The notes under the pieces: generated by a model | Database searches by the model: none | Told to the model about the DNA's origin: nothing | The model's input: the letters and a program-made list of their open reading frames with translations, nothing else | In this document: in pieces, positions 50,151 to 60,755 of the stretch | Layout of the letters: every line of letters begins with the position of its first letter | Numbering within the stretch: position 1 is the stretch's first letter | Assembly (NCBI GenBank): GCA_902594745.1 | Contig: CACJNF010000001.1 | Coordinates: 124,001-188,000 of the forward strand | DNA: 64,000 bases | Reading direction: 5' to 3' | From: an uncultured Bacteroidota bacterium | GTDB taxonomy: Bacteria > Bacteroidota > Bacteroidia > Flavobacteriales > Flavobacteriaceae | Made by a program: the position numbers and the translations under genes

Positions 50151-52751
50151 TTGAAAAAAAACTTAAAAGCCTTATTAATTGTATCATATCTTTTAGGTTT
50201 AAATGTAATTTACGCTCAAAACAGTTCTCAAGAAATAGACACACTCAAATTAAATAGTGAGGATAAAAAACCTCTTCTTCTAGATAATATTAAATATGAT
50301 GCAAGTGATTCTATTACAATAGATCAAAAAAACAATAAAATTATACTCTATAATAATGCCAAAATTGTTTACGGAGATATAGAGTTAACTTCAGGACTTA
50401 TAGTCCTTGATTACAAAAAAAATATAGTCACAGCTGGAAGAATTGCTGATAGTAAGGGAAATCTAAGTCAGTATCCAACTTTTAAACAAGGTGGTAATGT
50501 AGTAAATCCTGATTCTATAAAATATAATTTTGATAATCAAAAAGCTTTGATTTGGAATTCAAAATCAGAAGAGAATGGAATGAATATTCTGTCTTCATTG
50601 ACAAAAAAGCAAAATGATTCAGTTTATTATCTTAAAGATGGAAAAGTTACTACTGGGGGTAATCTTATGGGAGATGAAACTGAAGAAGCTGATTATTTTT
50701 TCAAAATAAGAAAAGGTAAACTTGTTCCTGGAGGAAATATTGTTACTGGATTTACCAATTTATTTGTAAAAAATGTTCCTACTCCAATTGGACTTCCTTT
50801 TGCATACTTTCCTTCTCAAGAAACAAAAGAATCAGGTTTTATAATTCCAAATATAAGTGATAGTAATGAGAGAGGATATTCTCTTCAGAATGGCGGATAT
50901 TATATTCCTTTGTCTGAATATTTTGATTTAACAGTACTTGCAGATTATTACACCAATGGTAGCTATGGTTTGAATGTGAGCTCTCAATACAGAAAAAACT
51001 ACAAATATTCCGGAAATTTTTCAGTTAGATATGAAAATTTAATTAGCGGTGAAAGAGGACTTCCAGGATATGGAAAATCAACAGTATATAATGTGAGATG
51101 GAGCCACTCTAAAGATCCAAAATCATCCCCAAATTCCTCATTCAGTGCATCTGTGAACTTTGGAAGTAGTGATTATTTCAGACAGTCTGTAAATCAGTTA
51201 AATACTGCAAACTTCCTAAACAATAATTTAAGTTCTTCAGTTAATTACTCAAAAAGTTTTCCTGGTTCAGCAGGTGTTAGGATTTCTTTAACTGCAAACA
51301 TGTCGCAAAACACGCAAACAAAACTAGTAAATCTAACACTACCTACTTTTACACTATCATCAAATAGATTCTATCCCTTTGAGAGAAAAGGAAAATCAAA
51401 AAAAGGAATATTACAGAATATTAATATACAGTATTCGTCTAAGGCAGAGAATAGAGCATCATTTGCTGACGATTTATTATTAAAGAAGGGTATGTTTGAT
51501 GATGCAAAATCAGGTGTTCAACATAATATTCCTTTTACAACAAACTTTAAATTATTCAAACACTTTAGTGTAAGTGTTGGCGGTCAGTACCAGGAAACTT
51601 GGACTGGGAAAACAATTAAAATAAATGATTTTGATGAAACCAGTGGCTCAATCTCAAGGGATACAATTTCAGGTTTTGATAGATTTAGAACATATAATTA
51701 TAGTGCAAGTATTACTACAAAAGTTTATGGAATTGTAAATTTTAAACCTGAGAAAAAGATTCAATCGATTAGACATACAATAACTCCAAGTATATCTTAT
51801 TCTAACAACCCAAGTTTTGAGGAATATTATGATACTTATATAATTGATGCAAATGGAAATACTGCAGAGTATACTAGGTTTCAAGGTGGACTATATAATC
51901 AGCCAAGCAATGCATATTCTAGTAGCATAGGATTGAATCTAAATAATACAATTGAGGCAAAAGTCAAACCAAAAGATTCAACAGAAACTGAGTTAAGAAA
52001 AATAAATATCATTAAAAGTCTAAATATTACAACAGCTTATAATATTGCAGCAGAGGAATTTAATTTATCTCCTATTCGTGTTACTAGTTCATTTGATATA
52101 GCTAGGGGATTTGCAGTCAACGCAGGCGCAACTTTTGATCCTTATGCATTAGATGAAAATAATAATAGAATTAATACATTTAATGTAAAAAATGGAGGGG
52201 GATTACTCAGACTAACAAGTGCTAATATTTCTACTCAATACCAACTAAATAATAATACTTTTAAAGGGGGGCAATCTCAAGAACAGATTGATCAACAAAC
52301 ATCTGGAGGAGGAAGAGCAGATAACCTATTCGGAGTTTCACAAGATTTCTCTAACTCAAGGCAAAATGATAATGAGAGTGAAGAGACTGAAGAAGTTGAT
52401 TTAACAAATTATATATATAAAATGCCATGGAGTTTAAATTTAGCATACTCTCTAACTTACAATAACTCAAGAGGGCAAAATGACTTTTCAACAAATTCTT
52501 TAATGATTTCTTCAGACCTATCTTTAACTCCTAAATGGACATTAGGTATATCTTCAGGTTATGATTTTAAACAAAAAGGATTTACATACACTCAAATTAG
52601 GTTTGACAGAGATCTTGATAGTTGGAGATTAGATTTTTCATGGGTACCTTTTAGTCCAAGAGCATCTTGGAACTTTTTTATTGGTATTAAATCAGGACTG
52701 TTAAGTGATCTTAAATATGAGAAAAGATCAGAACCTGATAGAGCGTTATAA
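50151..52751 (+). CDS. lptD: LptD-like LPS-assembly outer-membrane protein
   Basis: This 866-residue protein starts at TTG and has the signal peptide MKKNLKALLIVSYLLG...YAQ. The N-terminal OstA/jellyroll part (residues about 55-200) contains repeats such as KNNKIILYNNAKIVYGDIELTSG. A large beta-barrel follows with a conserved TPIGLPFAYFPSQ near 225 and the C-terminal end DLKYEKR. It exports lipopolysaccharide to the outer leaflet. It is divergent from the amidase, a common flavobacterial arrangement. The partner lptE is not in the window. The gene is followed by ridA after 12 bp. Confidence 0.92.
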   Translation: MKKNLKALLIVSYLLGLNVIYAQNSSQEIDTLKLNSEDKKPLLLDNIKYDASDSITIDQKNNKIILYNNAKIVYGDIELTSGLIVLDYKKNIVTAGRIADSKGNLSQYPTFKQGGNVVNPDSIKYNFDNQKALIWNSKSEENGMNILSSLTKKQNDSVYYLKDGKVTTGGNLMGDETEEADYFFKIRKGKLVPGGNIVTGFTNLFVKNVPTPIGLPFAYFPSQETKESGFIIPNISDSNERGYSLQNGGYYIPLSEYFDLTVLADYYTNGSYGLNVSSQYRKNYKYSGNFSVRYENLISGERGLPGYGKSTVYNVRWSHSKDPKSSPNSSFSASVNFGSSDYFRQSVNQLNTANFLNNNLSSSVNYSKSFPGSAGVRISLTANMSQNTQTKLVNLTLPTFTLSSNRFYPFERKGKSKKGILQNINIQYSSKAENRASFADDLLLKKGMFDDAKSGVQHNIPFTTNFKLFKHFSVSVGGQYQETWTGKTIKINDFDETSGSISRDTISGFDRFRTYNYSASITTKVYGIVNFKPEKKIQSIRHTITPSISYSNNPSFEEYYDTYIIDANGNTAEYTRFQGGLYNQPSNAYSSSIGLNLNNTIEAKVKPKDSTETELRKINIIKSLNITTAYNIAAEEFNLSPIRVTSSFDIARGFAVNAGATFDPYALDENNNRINTFNVKNGGGLLRLTSANISTQYQLNNNTFKGGQSQEQIDQQTSGGGRADNLFGVSQDFSNSRQNDNESEETEEVDLTNYIYKMPWSLNLAYSLTYNNSRGQNDFSTNSLMISSDLSLTPKWTLGISSGYDFKQKGFTYTQIRFDRDLDSWRLDFSWVPFSPRASWNFFIGIKSGLLSDLKYEKRSEPDRAL

Positions 52752-52763
52752 ATTAAAATTAAT

Positions 52764-53144
52764 ATGAAAAAAATTATAAATACATCAAATGCACCATCAC
52801 CTATTGGGCCTTATAATCAAGCTATATTTAAAAATAACATGTTATTTATTTCTGGTCAAATTGCACTAGACCCAAACTCAATGGTTTTAATTAATGAATC
52901 AATAAAGGATGAAACTCAGCAAGTGATGAAAAACTTAAAAAATATTTTAGTTGAAGCAGGAATGGACTTTAAGAATGTTGTAAAATCATCAATTTTTTTA
53001 TCAGACATGAGTCATTTTAAAGATGTTAATGACGTATATGGAAGTTACCTTGAAACCGGAATGGAGCCTGCTAGAGAAACCATAGCAGTAAAAACATTAC
53101 CTATGAATGTTAATGTAGAGATATCAATGATAGCTATAACTTAA
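52764..53144 (+). CDS. ridA: RidA family enamine/imine deaminase
   Basis: This 126-residue cytoplasmic protein has the YjgF/RidA signature: SPIGPYNQA near residue 13, FISGQIALDP near 28, a PARETIAV block whose Arg binds substrate near 103, and VEISMIA with the catalytic Glu near 119. It destroys reactive enamine/imine intermediates of amino-acid catabolism. It lies 12 bp after lptD and ends one base before the convergent kinase gene. Confidence 0.97.
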   Translation: MKKIINTSNAPSPIGPYNQAIFKNNMLFISGQIALDPNSMVLINESIKDETQQVMKNLKNILVEAGMDFKNVVKSSIFLSDMSHFKDVNDVYGSYLETGMEPARETIAVKTLPMNVNVEISMIAIT

Positions 53145-54002
53145 CTATTTAAGAATATTTCTTTTGTGATATTCTACAAGACCTTCAATAGGTCTTTTGA
53201 TAAATCTACCTGTTTTCAAATTATATTTTTTTCCGATTCTTGTAATCTCATCCTTAAGATAAAAAGCAATAGATCCTACATAATGAATATCAACTTTACT
53301 GAAATCATCATATTGGAGAATTTGATAATCAATAAATCTCTCAAGTCCCTTAAAAATTATTTCCTTAAAATATTCATCTGATTTATTTTCAATCAAAAAA
53401 CGAGCAAAACTAGCTAAGTAAGTATTAGGATTTTCTTCTCTATAAAGCCTATTCTTAATAGTGTTAGGTGTTAAATCATAGTTTTTAGCGAATTCATCTC
53501 TTAAATTTTCAGGCATTTTGTTGAAATAATATGCTCTTATAAGATATTTACCATAATAGTTACCGCTTGCATAATCCATGAGCACATAACCAAGTGAGTC
53601 AACTTTTTGGATGACATTTTTACCGTCATAGTAAGAGCAATTAGAACCAGTACCAATAATATTAACAATAGAGGGGGTCCCTTCATCAACAGCAGAGTAT
53701 ACCGCTGCATAGGTATCTTCTTTAATATCAAAATCACTTTTAGTAAAAATTGATTTAAATACTTTTAAAATTCTGTTTTGTGTAGATACAACTCCACAAC
53801 CAGCTCCGTAAAAAAATAGTTTTTCAACATTTTTTCTGTTTTTATAAATATCAAAGTTGTTTTTAATACGCTCGTTTAATATTTCATTTGAAAGCATTTG
53901 AGGATTTAGCCCAAGAGTTTGGGTTGAGAACAATTCATCACCATTTTTGTCAAGTGCTATCCAATCAGTTTTTGTAGAGCCACTATCAACTATTAAAATC
54001 AT
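53145..54002 (-). CDS. N-acetylglucosamine kinase-like protein (BadF/BcrA ATPase fold)
   Basis: This 285-residue protein has the ASKHA phosphate-1 motif DSGSTKTDW near residue 6, the phosphate-2/loop IGTGSNCSYYDG near 117, and an adenosine-type motif VGSIAF near 246. The family includes bacterial GlcNAc kinases and 2-hydroxyglutaryl-CoA dehydratase activators; the missing CxxC of the activators makes kinase more likely. It would phosphorylate amino sugars freed from glycans or peptidoglycan. It follows gap by 6 bp in one operon with pfkA. Confidence 0.8.
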   Translation of the reverse strand: MILIVDSGSTKTDWIALDKNGDELFSTQTLGLNPQMLSNEILNERIKNNFDIYKNRKNVEKLFFYGAGCGVVSTQNRILKVFKSIFTKSDFDIKEDTYAAVYSAVDEGTPSIVNIIGTGSNCSYYDGKNVIQKVDSLGYVLMDYASGNYYGKYLIRAYYFNKMPENLRDEFAKNYDLTPNTIKNRLYREENPNTYLASFARFLIENKSDEYFKEIIFKGLERFIDYQILQYDDFSKVDIHYVGSIAFYLKDEITRIGKKYNLKTGRFIKRPIEGLVEYHKRNILK

Positions 54003-54008
54003 TTTAAT

Positions 54009-55010
<1,002 letters not shown>

Positions 55011-55018
55011 TTATAAAA

Positions 55019-56005
55019 TTAAATTGAAATTATATCACAAACCCTTACTAGATCATCATCAATATCTTGACCTCCTTTTAAGGCTTCATCGATTGGGACA
55101 GCGACTATTTTATCACCGATGATTCCTGTCATTATTTTACTTTTATTTTCTAACAGACAGTCTACTGCAAAGACACCCATTCTAGAAGCTAAGACTCTAT
55201 CAAAACAAGAAGGAGATCCTCCTCTTTGAATATGCCCAAGAATTGAAACTCTAGTTTCATAGTGTGGGAAGTTTTTTTCTATGTAAGAAGAAAACTTAAA
55301 TACATTATCTCCAATTTTTTTTCCTTCGGAGACAACAATTATACTTGAGGACTTTCCAGATTTTTCACTATGTTTTAGAGATTTTAGTAATCTGTCAAGA
55401 TCCATATTTTTCTGAGGAATTAGGACTTCTTCAGCACCAGCGCCAATTCCGGCATTTAAAGCAATATGACCTGAACCTTTACCCATAACCTCTATAAAAA
55501 AAAGTCTATTATGTGAAATAGCAGTGTCTCTAATTTTATCAATTGCCTCTACAGCTGTGTTAAGAGCAGTGTCATAGCCCAGAGAACATCTAGTACCAGC
55601 TAGATCATTATCAATAGTGCCAGGAATTCCAACAACTTTAATACCATGTTCTTCTTCAAAAACTTTACCCCCCTCTAAAGATCCATTTCCACCAATGATT
55701 ACAAGAGAGTCTATTTCGTATTTATCTAGAGTCTGTTTCGCCTTTACCCTACCCTCTTTAGTTCTGAACTCATGGCACCTTGCAGATTTTAAGATAGTAC
55801 CGCCTTTATTAACAATATTTTTAACTGATCTTGCATTTAGTTTTTTTATGTCATCTGATATTAATCCTTCATAACCTTTATAAATACCAAAAGAATCTAT
55901 TTTATGAAATTCAGCAGATCTAACAACCGCTCTTACAGCTGCATTCATTCCAGGAGAATCACCTCCTGATGTTAATACGCCTATTTTATTTATTTTACTT
56001 GTCAA
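55019..56005 (-). CDS. pfkA: ATP-dependent 6-phosphofructokinase
   Basis: TTG 56005 is chosen as start: it gives MTSKINKIGVLTSGGDSPGM, 328 residues, the usual length for flavobacterial PfkA. An in-frame GTG at 56023 would add six residues, but it overlaps a perfect TAnnTTTG element. Motifs include GGDSPGMN near residue 15, IGGNGSLEGG near 108, IPGTIDNDLAGT near 128 and GYDTALN, with the catalytic Asp in IDND. The gene phosphorylates fructose-6-phosphate and heads the glycolytic pfkA-gap-kinase unit. The GGNGS motif suggests ATP rather than PPi as donor. Confidence 0.95.
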   Translation of the reverse strand: MTSKINKIGVLTSGGDSPGMNAAVRAVVRSAEFHKIDSFGIYKGYEGLISDDIKKLNARSVKNIVNKGGTILKSARCHEFRTKEGRVKAKQTLDKYEIDSLVIIGGNGSLEGGKVFEEEHGIKVVGIPGTIDNDLAGTRCSLGYDTALNTAVEAIDKIRDTAISHNRLFFIEVMGKGSGHIALNAGIGAGAEEVLIPQKNMDLDRLLKSLKHSEKSGKSSSIIVVSEGKKIGDNVFKFSSYIEKNFPHYETRVSILGHIQRGGSPSCFDRVLASRMGVFAVDCLLENKSKIMTGIIGDKIVAVPIDEALKGGQDIDDDLVRVCDIISI

Positions 56006-56022
56006 TTCTTGTTTAAGTTGCA

Positions 56023-56030
56023 CAAATTTA
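56023..56030 (-). promoter_or_regulatory. Candidate -7 element of pfkA
   Basis: On the minus strand TAAATTTG matches TAnnTTTG exactly. Its final G is the first base of the in-frame GTG. If it is the promoter, transcription starts inside the longer reading frame and the TTG at 56005 must be the translation start. Confidence 0.4.
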
Positions 56031-56080
56031 CTTATAAAATTCTATTATTTTAAACGATTATTAATATTTAAAGGCTATGA

Positions 56081-59000
56081 TTACTTGTTTTTTTCAACAA
56101 GCTTAGAGAGAAGATCTCGAAAAGTTTGAAAATCAACTTGATATGTTAGACCAACACCTTGAGTATAACCCAACTTATCACCAATATACCTAAATTCATT
56201 TTCTCTATTAAATACTTTAGCTTTAAGAGATCCATCTTCATTTAGAATAAAATCAATTTGAACATCTCCAATTATTAAAGTTTCTTCTATTCCACCTATA
56301 GGGACACCAATTTTACCATTAAAAAGTATTTTATCACTAATTTCTGTAGATAGTGTTACCCCAAATCTATCTTCTGTTTTAATATCAAGTATATCACTTT
56401 TATCTCCCTGCAAGTAGTTTAAACCAACTTTAAGTGGACCTTGGGACCCCCCTAATAAATCACTAAAGACATCAGATACTTTTTCATAGATATTATTTGT
56501 TATTCCCTCAATAGAAACACTAACTTCATTAATAAATATACCTTGAGTTAGGAGAGAAATAGCTTGAAGTTGTCTCACTTCAGGATCATTTAATTTATAA
56601 TTAATTTCTGATGTTACAGTACTACTTGTATTTGGAAAGTAAATCTCAAAATCTGGACTGTTTGGTTTTGTTAAATTTCCAGTAAGCTTAATTTCAACAT
56701 CAGTAGGAATTTTTTTGTTAAAATTTGGATTATCCAAAAGCAAAGCTGGATTTGAACCACCAGGTACTTCATAGGTTGCAAGTAAATCCATTTGAGCCCC
56801 AAGAGGCTCACCATCCCATACTATTGTCCCACCATCTTTTAATTTAAATTTTTTATCAATTAAAGCAAGATCTTTAAAATTATATTCACCTTCAGTAGTT
56901 ATATAATCTCCATAAATGTTAAATTTTCCATCCGAATCTATTTCCATAAATAGGTTGCCATTTCCAGTTCCACTTATATAGCTTCCTGTTTCCTGATCTA
57001 TTGTTATATCTACTTGGGCATTATTATCAATTTCAAGGTCAATATTTAAGTCAAGAGTTTTATTATTTAACTGAGCGACATCTTCAAATAGATTATTATC
57101 ATTGTATAGATTTGAATTGTTTAAATCATTAAATTCAATAAAGGAAAAGTCATCAATTGAGTAGCTATTAGATCTAGGTATTGTAATATATGTTCCTGAC
57201 TTTGTTATTGCATCAATATCAATTGCTATCTGATCAGTTGGACCTAAAATTGAAATTTGACCATCAATGAATGCTTTACCGTAGAAGTTTTCATCTTCAT
57301 TAAATTCTTTATTTAAAATAAATAGCCTGTCAGATTGGAATAGTAAACCTAAATTCCAGTCCTTATAGTTTGTGTGGTTGATTTTACCATTTAAATAAGA
57401 GGAAGATTTTGAATCAATATGACCAATTGATATATTGTTAAATTCAATATTTTGATTATAAAGTGTAAGCTCTGAATTATCATTTATTAGGTATTCAATA
57501 TTTAGATATGGAATGAAAAATTTCGAATTATTTAATATCAAACTTCCATTATGTTGAATATTATCATACGCACCCCATAGATTAATTTGTCCAGAAATTG
57601 AACTAGAAATTTCCTTTAAAGTATTTGAGCCAATTTTTTCAACAAATGATATATCAAAGTCATTAAAATTTAAATCTAAGTCTATATTGGGTTTTTCATT
57701 AATTGCAATAACTGTTCCTTCAGACTCGAGAGTAATATTTTCGTTTTTTAATAATTTTAAATCAACTGAGTATGAATCAAAATCTGTGTTTCCAAAGGCA
57801 TTAAGTTCTAAATTACCTAATTCATATTCTTCAATATTAATATCTTTTATTGAAGCATTTAAACTAAGTGTTCTATTCGTATCGCTCCTGTTTAACTTTA
57901 TTTTAGACTCAACATGACCAGAAATTGGGTTCTTATTTATTTCAAAGAAATTTTGAATAAATAAGTTTGAAAGTTCAAAATTTAAGTCAATATCATTCTC
58001 ATTATTATAAAAACCATTGATAAAAATGTTAGAGCCAAGATTTGATTCTAGATTAAGTTTGTTATCAACCCATTGAAAACTAAAATCATAATTTTTAGCT
58101 GAATCTATAAAATCATATTCTAGAATTTCATTTATTTCATTAAGTTCAGATAAATATATTTTATCATTTGATGTGTCTATTCTAATTTCTTTCAACTTTA
58201 AGTTAGATTTGATATAATCTTCAACTGAAAAGTCAATTTCAATATTAGTCTCAGCAGTAATATTATTTATATTATTTACAGGAGTAGTTTCTAGAGATAT
58301 TTTACCAGATGCATTCAACTTCTTATTTAATAGATTACCATAAATTTCGTAGTCTAGCCGAACGTTTTCATGGGTTATTCCAAGTATTGATGATAAATTA
58401 TTATTTATAATACTAGTATTAAAATCAACATTTGTAATGTTATCATTCTCAACAATCTCAACATCTCCATCAAAGGTTATTTGTTGATCAGGTATTATTC
58501 TAAATCTTGAGTCCAATTTCAAGTTATCTAGATTAAGAGGATTTAATAACTCGTCATCTTTTAAAAGATCTAAAATAATATTAAAGTCAAATGAAGTCTT
58601 CTCCTCAAATAAGCCAGTTCCATAAATATTCGCAGAAGATTCATAGCTAATGTTTTGAGAAAAATTATAATTAATGAGCTCTTTATTAAGATTGATATTT
58701 CCATAAAGAATTGGAAGGGTAAATTGTTGATTTAAATTTAATGTTTTAATTACTTCTTCTTCACTAATGTCAATATCAGATAGATCTATTGAAACCTCAT
58801 AATCATTTGTCAATATATCTTTTAAAATTCCACTTGATTTAAGCTCTAATAGTTCTGTTTTTAAATTCAATTTTTCAAGGATAATTTCTTCTTTTAATCC
58901 TTCAAATATTATTTCCCCCTGGATAACAGTTTTATCAAATATATCTTTATCAATAAAATTAAAATTACCTGCATTTAAGCTAAATTCTAGAAAAGATTTT

Positions 59001-59644
59001 TGAAAATTATTAAGCTTATTTTGATTATCTAACTGAAAATTTATATCCCCTTTTACAAATTGATCATCAGATACTAAATTAGAATTAGAAAAGTTTATTA
59101 GACCATCATTATAGCTCATCTCTGAATTAAACTCTTTAATTTTTATATCATTTACTTTACCTGAAAAACTATTTAATTTAACAGATAGACCATCATCATT
59201 ATTAATTTCATATGCATTCAGCTTATCGATTATAATACTATTTTGAATTGAATCAATAATTAACTTAACACTTGAGTTTAATATATTAACTCTATCAAAG
59301 AATATATTATCTATTATTTCTTCAAATTCAGCATCGAGCTTGTTTGGTGTATTGTTTGAAAGATCAATTGATATATCTAGACCTTCTATGTTTAGAGAAT
59401 TATTTAAACTTAAATCTGAAACCAGGGGAAAGAAATTCGTTCTTAGTGTCTCAAGAAAAAGTATGGTGTCCGATTCTTTATTTGATAATGAGATTTCATT
59501 AAAAACAACTTCACCTTTTAAGTTAAATGATGAATTTCCAATTTGTAAATAATTATTACTATCAATGTTTATATAATTTATAACACTTTGCTTAAGATAA
59601 TTCTGGACTCCAGAGGTATTTATAACAAGATATAATGAGGCCAA
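56081..59644 (-). CDS. tamB: TamB/translocation and assembly module family protein
   Basis: This very long protein (1187 residues from TTG 59644) is nearly all beta-strand repeats. The C-terminal DUF490/TamB region has KIPTDVEIKLTGNLTKPNSPDFEIYFPN near residue 1000 and ends near GYTQGVGLTYQVDF. TamB bridges inner and outer membranes for lipid or outer-membrane-protein transport. The TTG start cuts the N-terminal anchor: about 18 further in-frame codons upstream encode KNLKKIFLIIFTIGIILL without a standard start codon (see findings). The gene is divergent from tsaD. Confidence 0.9.
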   Translation of the reverse strand: MASLYLVINTSGVQNYLKQSVINYINIDSNNYLQIGNSSFNLKGEVVFNEISLSNKESDTILFLETLRTNFFPLVSDLSLNNSLNIEGLDISIDLSNNTPNKLDAEFEEIIDNIFFDRVNILNSSVKLIIDSIQNSIIIDKLNAYEINNDDGLSVKLNSFSGKVNDIKIKEFNSEMSYNDGLINFSNSNLVSDDQFVKGDINFQLDNQNKLNNFQKSFLEFSLNAGNFNFIDKDIFDKTVIQGEIIFEGLKEEIILEKLNLKTELLELKSSGILKDILTNDYEVSIDLSDIDISEEEVIKTLNLNQQFTLPILYGNINLNKELINYNFSQNISYESSANIYGTGLFEEKTSFDFNIILDLLKDDELLNPLNLDNLKLDSRFRIIPDQQITFDGDVEIVENDNITNVDFNTSIINNNLSSILGITHENVRLDYEIYGNLLNKKLNASGKISLETTPVNNINNITAETNIEIDFSVEDYIKSNLKLKEIRIDTSNDKIYLSELNEINEILEYDFIDSAKNYDFSFQWVDNKLNLESNLGSNIFINGFYNNENDIDLNFELSNLFIQNFFEINKNPISGHVESKIKLNRSDTNRTLSLNASIKDINIEEYELGNLELNAFGNTDFDSYSVDLKLLKNENITLESEGTVIAINEKPNIDLDLNFNDFDISFVEKIGSNTLKEISSSISGQINLWGAYDNIQHNGSLILNNSKFFIPYLNIEYLINDNSELTLYNQNIEFNNISIGHIDSKSSSYLNGKINHTNYKDWNLGLLFQSDRLFILNKEFNEDENFYGKAFIDGQISILGPTDQIAIDIDAITKSGTYITIPRSNSYSIDDFSFIEFNDLNNSNLYNDNNLFEDVAQLNNKTLDLNIDLEIDNNAQVDITIDQETGSYISGTGNGNLFMEIDSDGKFNIYGDYITTEGEYNFKDLALIDKKFKLKDGGTIVWDGEPLGAQMDLLATYEVPGGSNPALLLDNPNFNKKIPTDVEIKLTGNLTKPNSPDFEIYFPNTSSTVTSEINYKLNDPEVRQLQAISLLTQGIFINEVSVSIEGITNNIYEKVSDVFSDLLGGSQGPLKVGLNYLQGDKSDILDIKTEDRFGVTLSTEISDKILFNGKIGVPIGGIEETLIIGDVQIDFILNEDGSLKAKVFNRENEFRYIGDKLGYTQGVGLTYQVDFQTFRDLLSKLVEKNK

Positions 59645-59711
59645 GAGGATAATCCCTATCGTAAAAATGATTAAAAATATTTTTTTTAAATTCTTAATGA
59701 CTATTCTTGAT

Positions 59712-59719
59712 TAAATTTG
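59712..59719 (+). promoter_or_regulatory. Candidate -7 element of tsaD
   Basis: TAAATTTG matches TAnnTTTG exactly and lies 16 bases before the tsaD ATG. It sits in the divergent gap next to the uncertain tamB start. Confidence 0.45.
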
Positions 59720-59735
59720 TATTACAAAGATAGTA

Positions 59736-60755
59736 ATGTCAAATAAAGATATTTATATACTGGGTATCGAATCTTCTTGCGATGATACATCAGCGGCAAT
59801 TTTAAAAAATAACAAAGTGCTGTCAAATAAAATTGCTAACCAGTCAATACATAAAAAATATGGAGGAGTGGTGCCTGAATTAGCGTCAAGGGCTCATCTT
59901 TCAAATATAATACCAGTTGTTGAATCAGCTATAAAAGAATCTGGTATTTCTTTAAATGATATCTCAGCAATAGCTTTCACAAGGGGTCCAGGGTTAATGG
60001 GCTCTCTTATTGTTGGAACTGAATTTGCAAAATCACTTGGGGTTTCACTTGAAGTTCCAGTAATTGAGGTTAATCATATGCAAGCACACATATTATCTAA
60101 TTTTATTGATAATGGTAAAAAGAAGCCAGGTTTTCCTTTTCTTGGAGTTACAATATCGGGCGGTCATACTCAGTTCATTTTAGTTGAAGATTATTTTAAA
60201 ATGAAAATACTTGGAGAGACTTTGGATGATGCAATTGGAGAAGCTTTTGATAAGTGTGGAAAAAAATTAGGACTAGACTATCCAGCTGGACCAGAAATTG
60301 ATAAATTATCAAAACTGGGAGACGAATATAAGTTTAATTTTCCTCTACCTAAGGTTGAAGGTGGAAATATTAGTTATAGTGGAACTAAGACAGCTTTTAT
60401 CAATTTTCTTCATAATAATATAAATAAGAATAAGAATTTTATCGATGAGAATTTACAAGACATATGCGCGTCAATTCAAAAAAACTTAGTAGATAACTTA
60501 TTAAATAAGGTCAATTTTTTAGCAACAAAGAACAATCTTAATTCAATTATATTTGGAGGTGGTGTATCTGCAAACAGTTATCTTAAAAATAGATTAGAAG
60601 ACGAGTCAAGAGAAAATAACTGGGAAATCTTTATTCCTGAGCTTCAATATACCACAGATAACGCTGCTATGATTGGAATTGTGGGTTATTTAAAGTATTC
60701 TACATCTAAATTATCAGATTTAAAATCTACACCTTTACCAAGATATAGTTTCTAA
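59736..60755 (+). CDS. tsaD: tRNA N6-threonylcarbamoyladenosine synthesis protein TsaD
   Basis: This 339-residue ASKHA ATPase makes t6A37 in ANN-decoding tRNAs together with TsaB, TsaC and TsaE. It has the LGIESSCDDTSAA N-terminus, SRAHLSNIIP, the metal-binding VNHMQAH (H114 and H118), SGGHTQF, and FGGGVSANSYL near residue 278. It overlaps rsmE by one base (TAATG). The divergent tamB-tsaD-rsmE layout is typical of flavobacteria. Confidence 0.98.
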   Translation: MSNKDIYILGIESSCDDTSAAILKNNKVLSNKIANQSIHKKYGGVVPELASRAHLSNIIPVVESAIKESGISLNDISAIAFTRGPGLMGSLIVGTEFAKSLGVSLEVPVIEVNHMQAHILSNFIDNGKKKPGFPFLGVTISGGHTQFILVEDYFKMKILGETLDDAIGEAFDKCGKKLGLDYPAGPEIDKLSKLGDEYKFNFPLPKVEGGNISYSGTKTAFINFLHNNINKNKNFIDENLQDICASIQKNLVDNLLNKVNFLATKNNLNSIIFGGGVSANSYLKNRLEDESRENNWEIFIPELQYTTDNAAMIGIVGYLKYSTSKLSDLKSTPLPRYSF

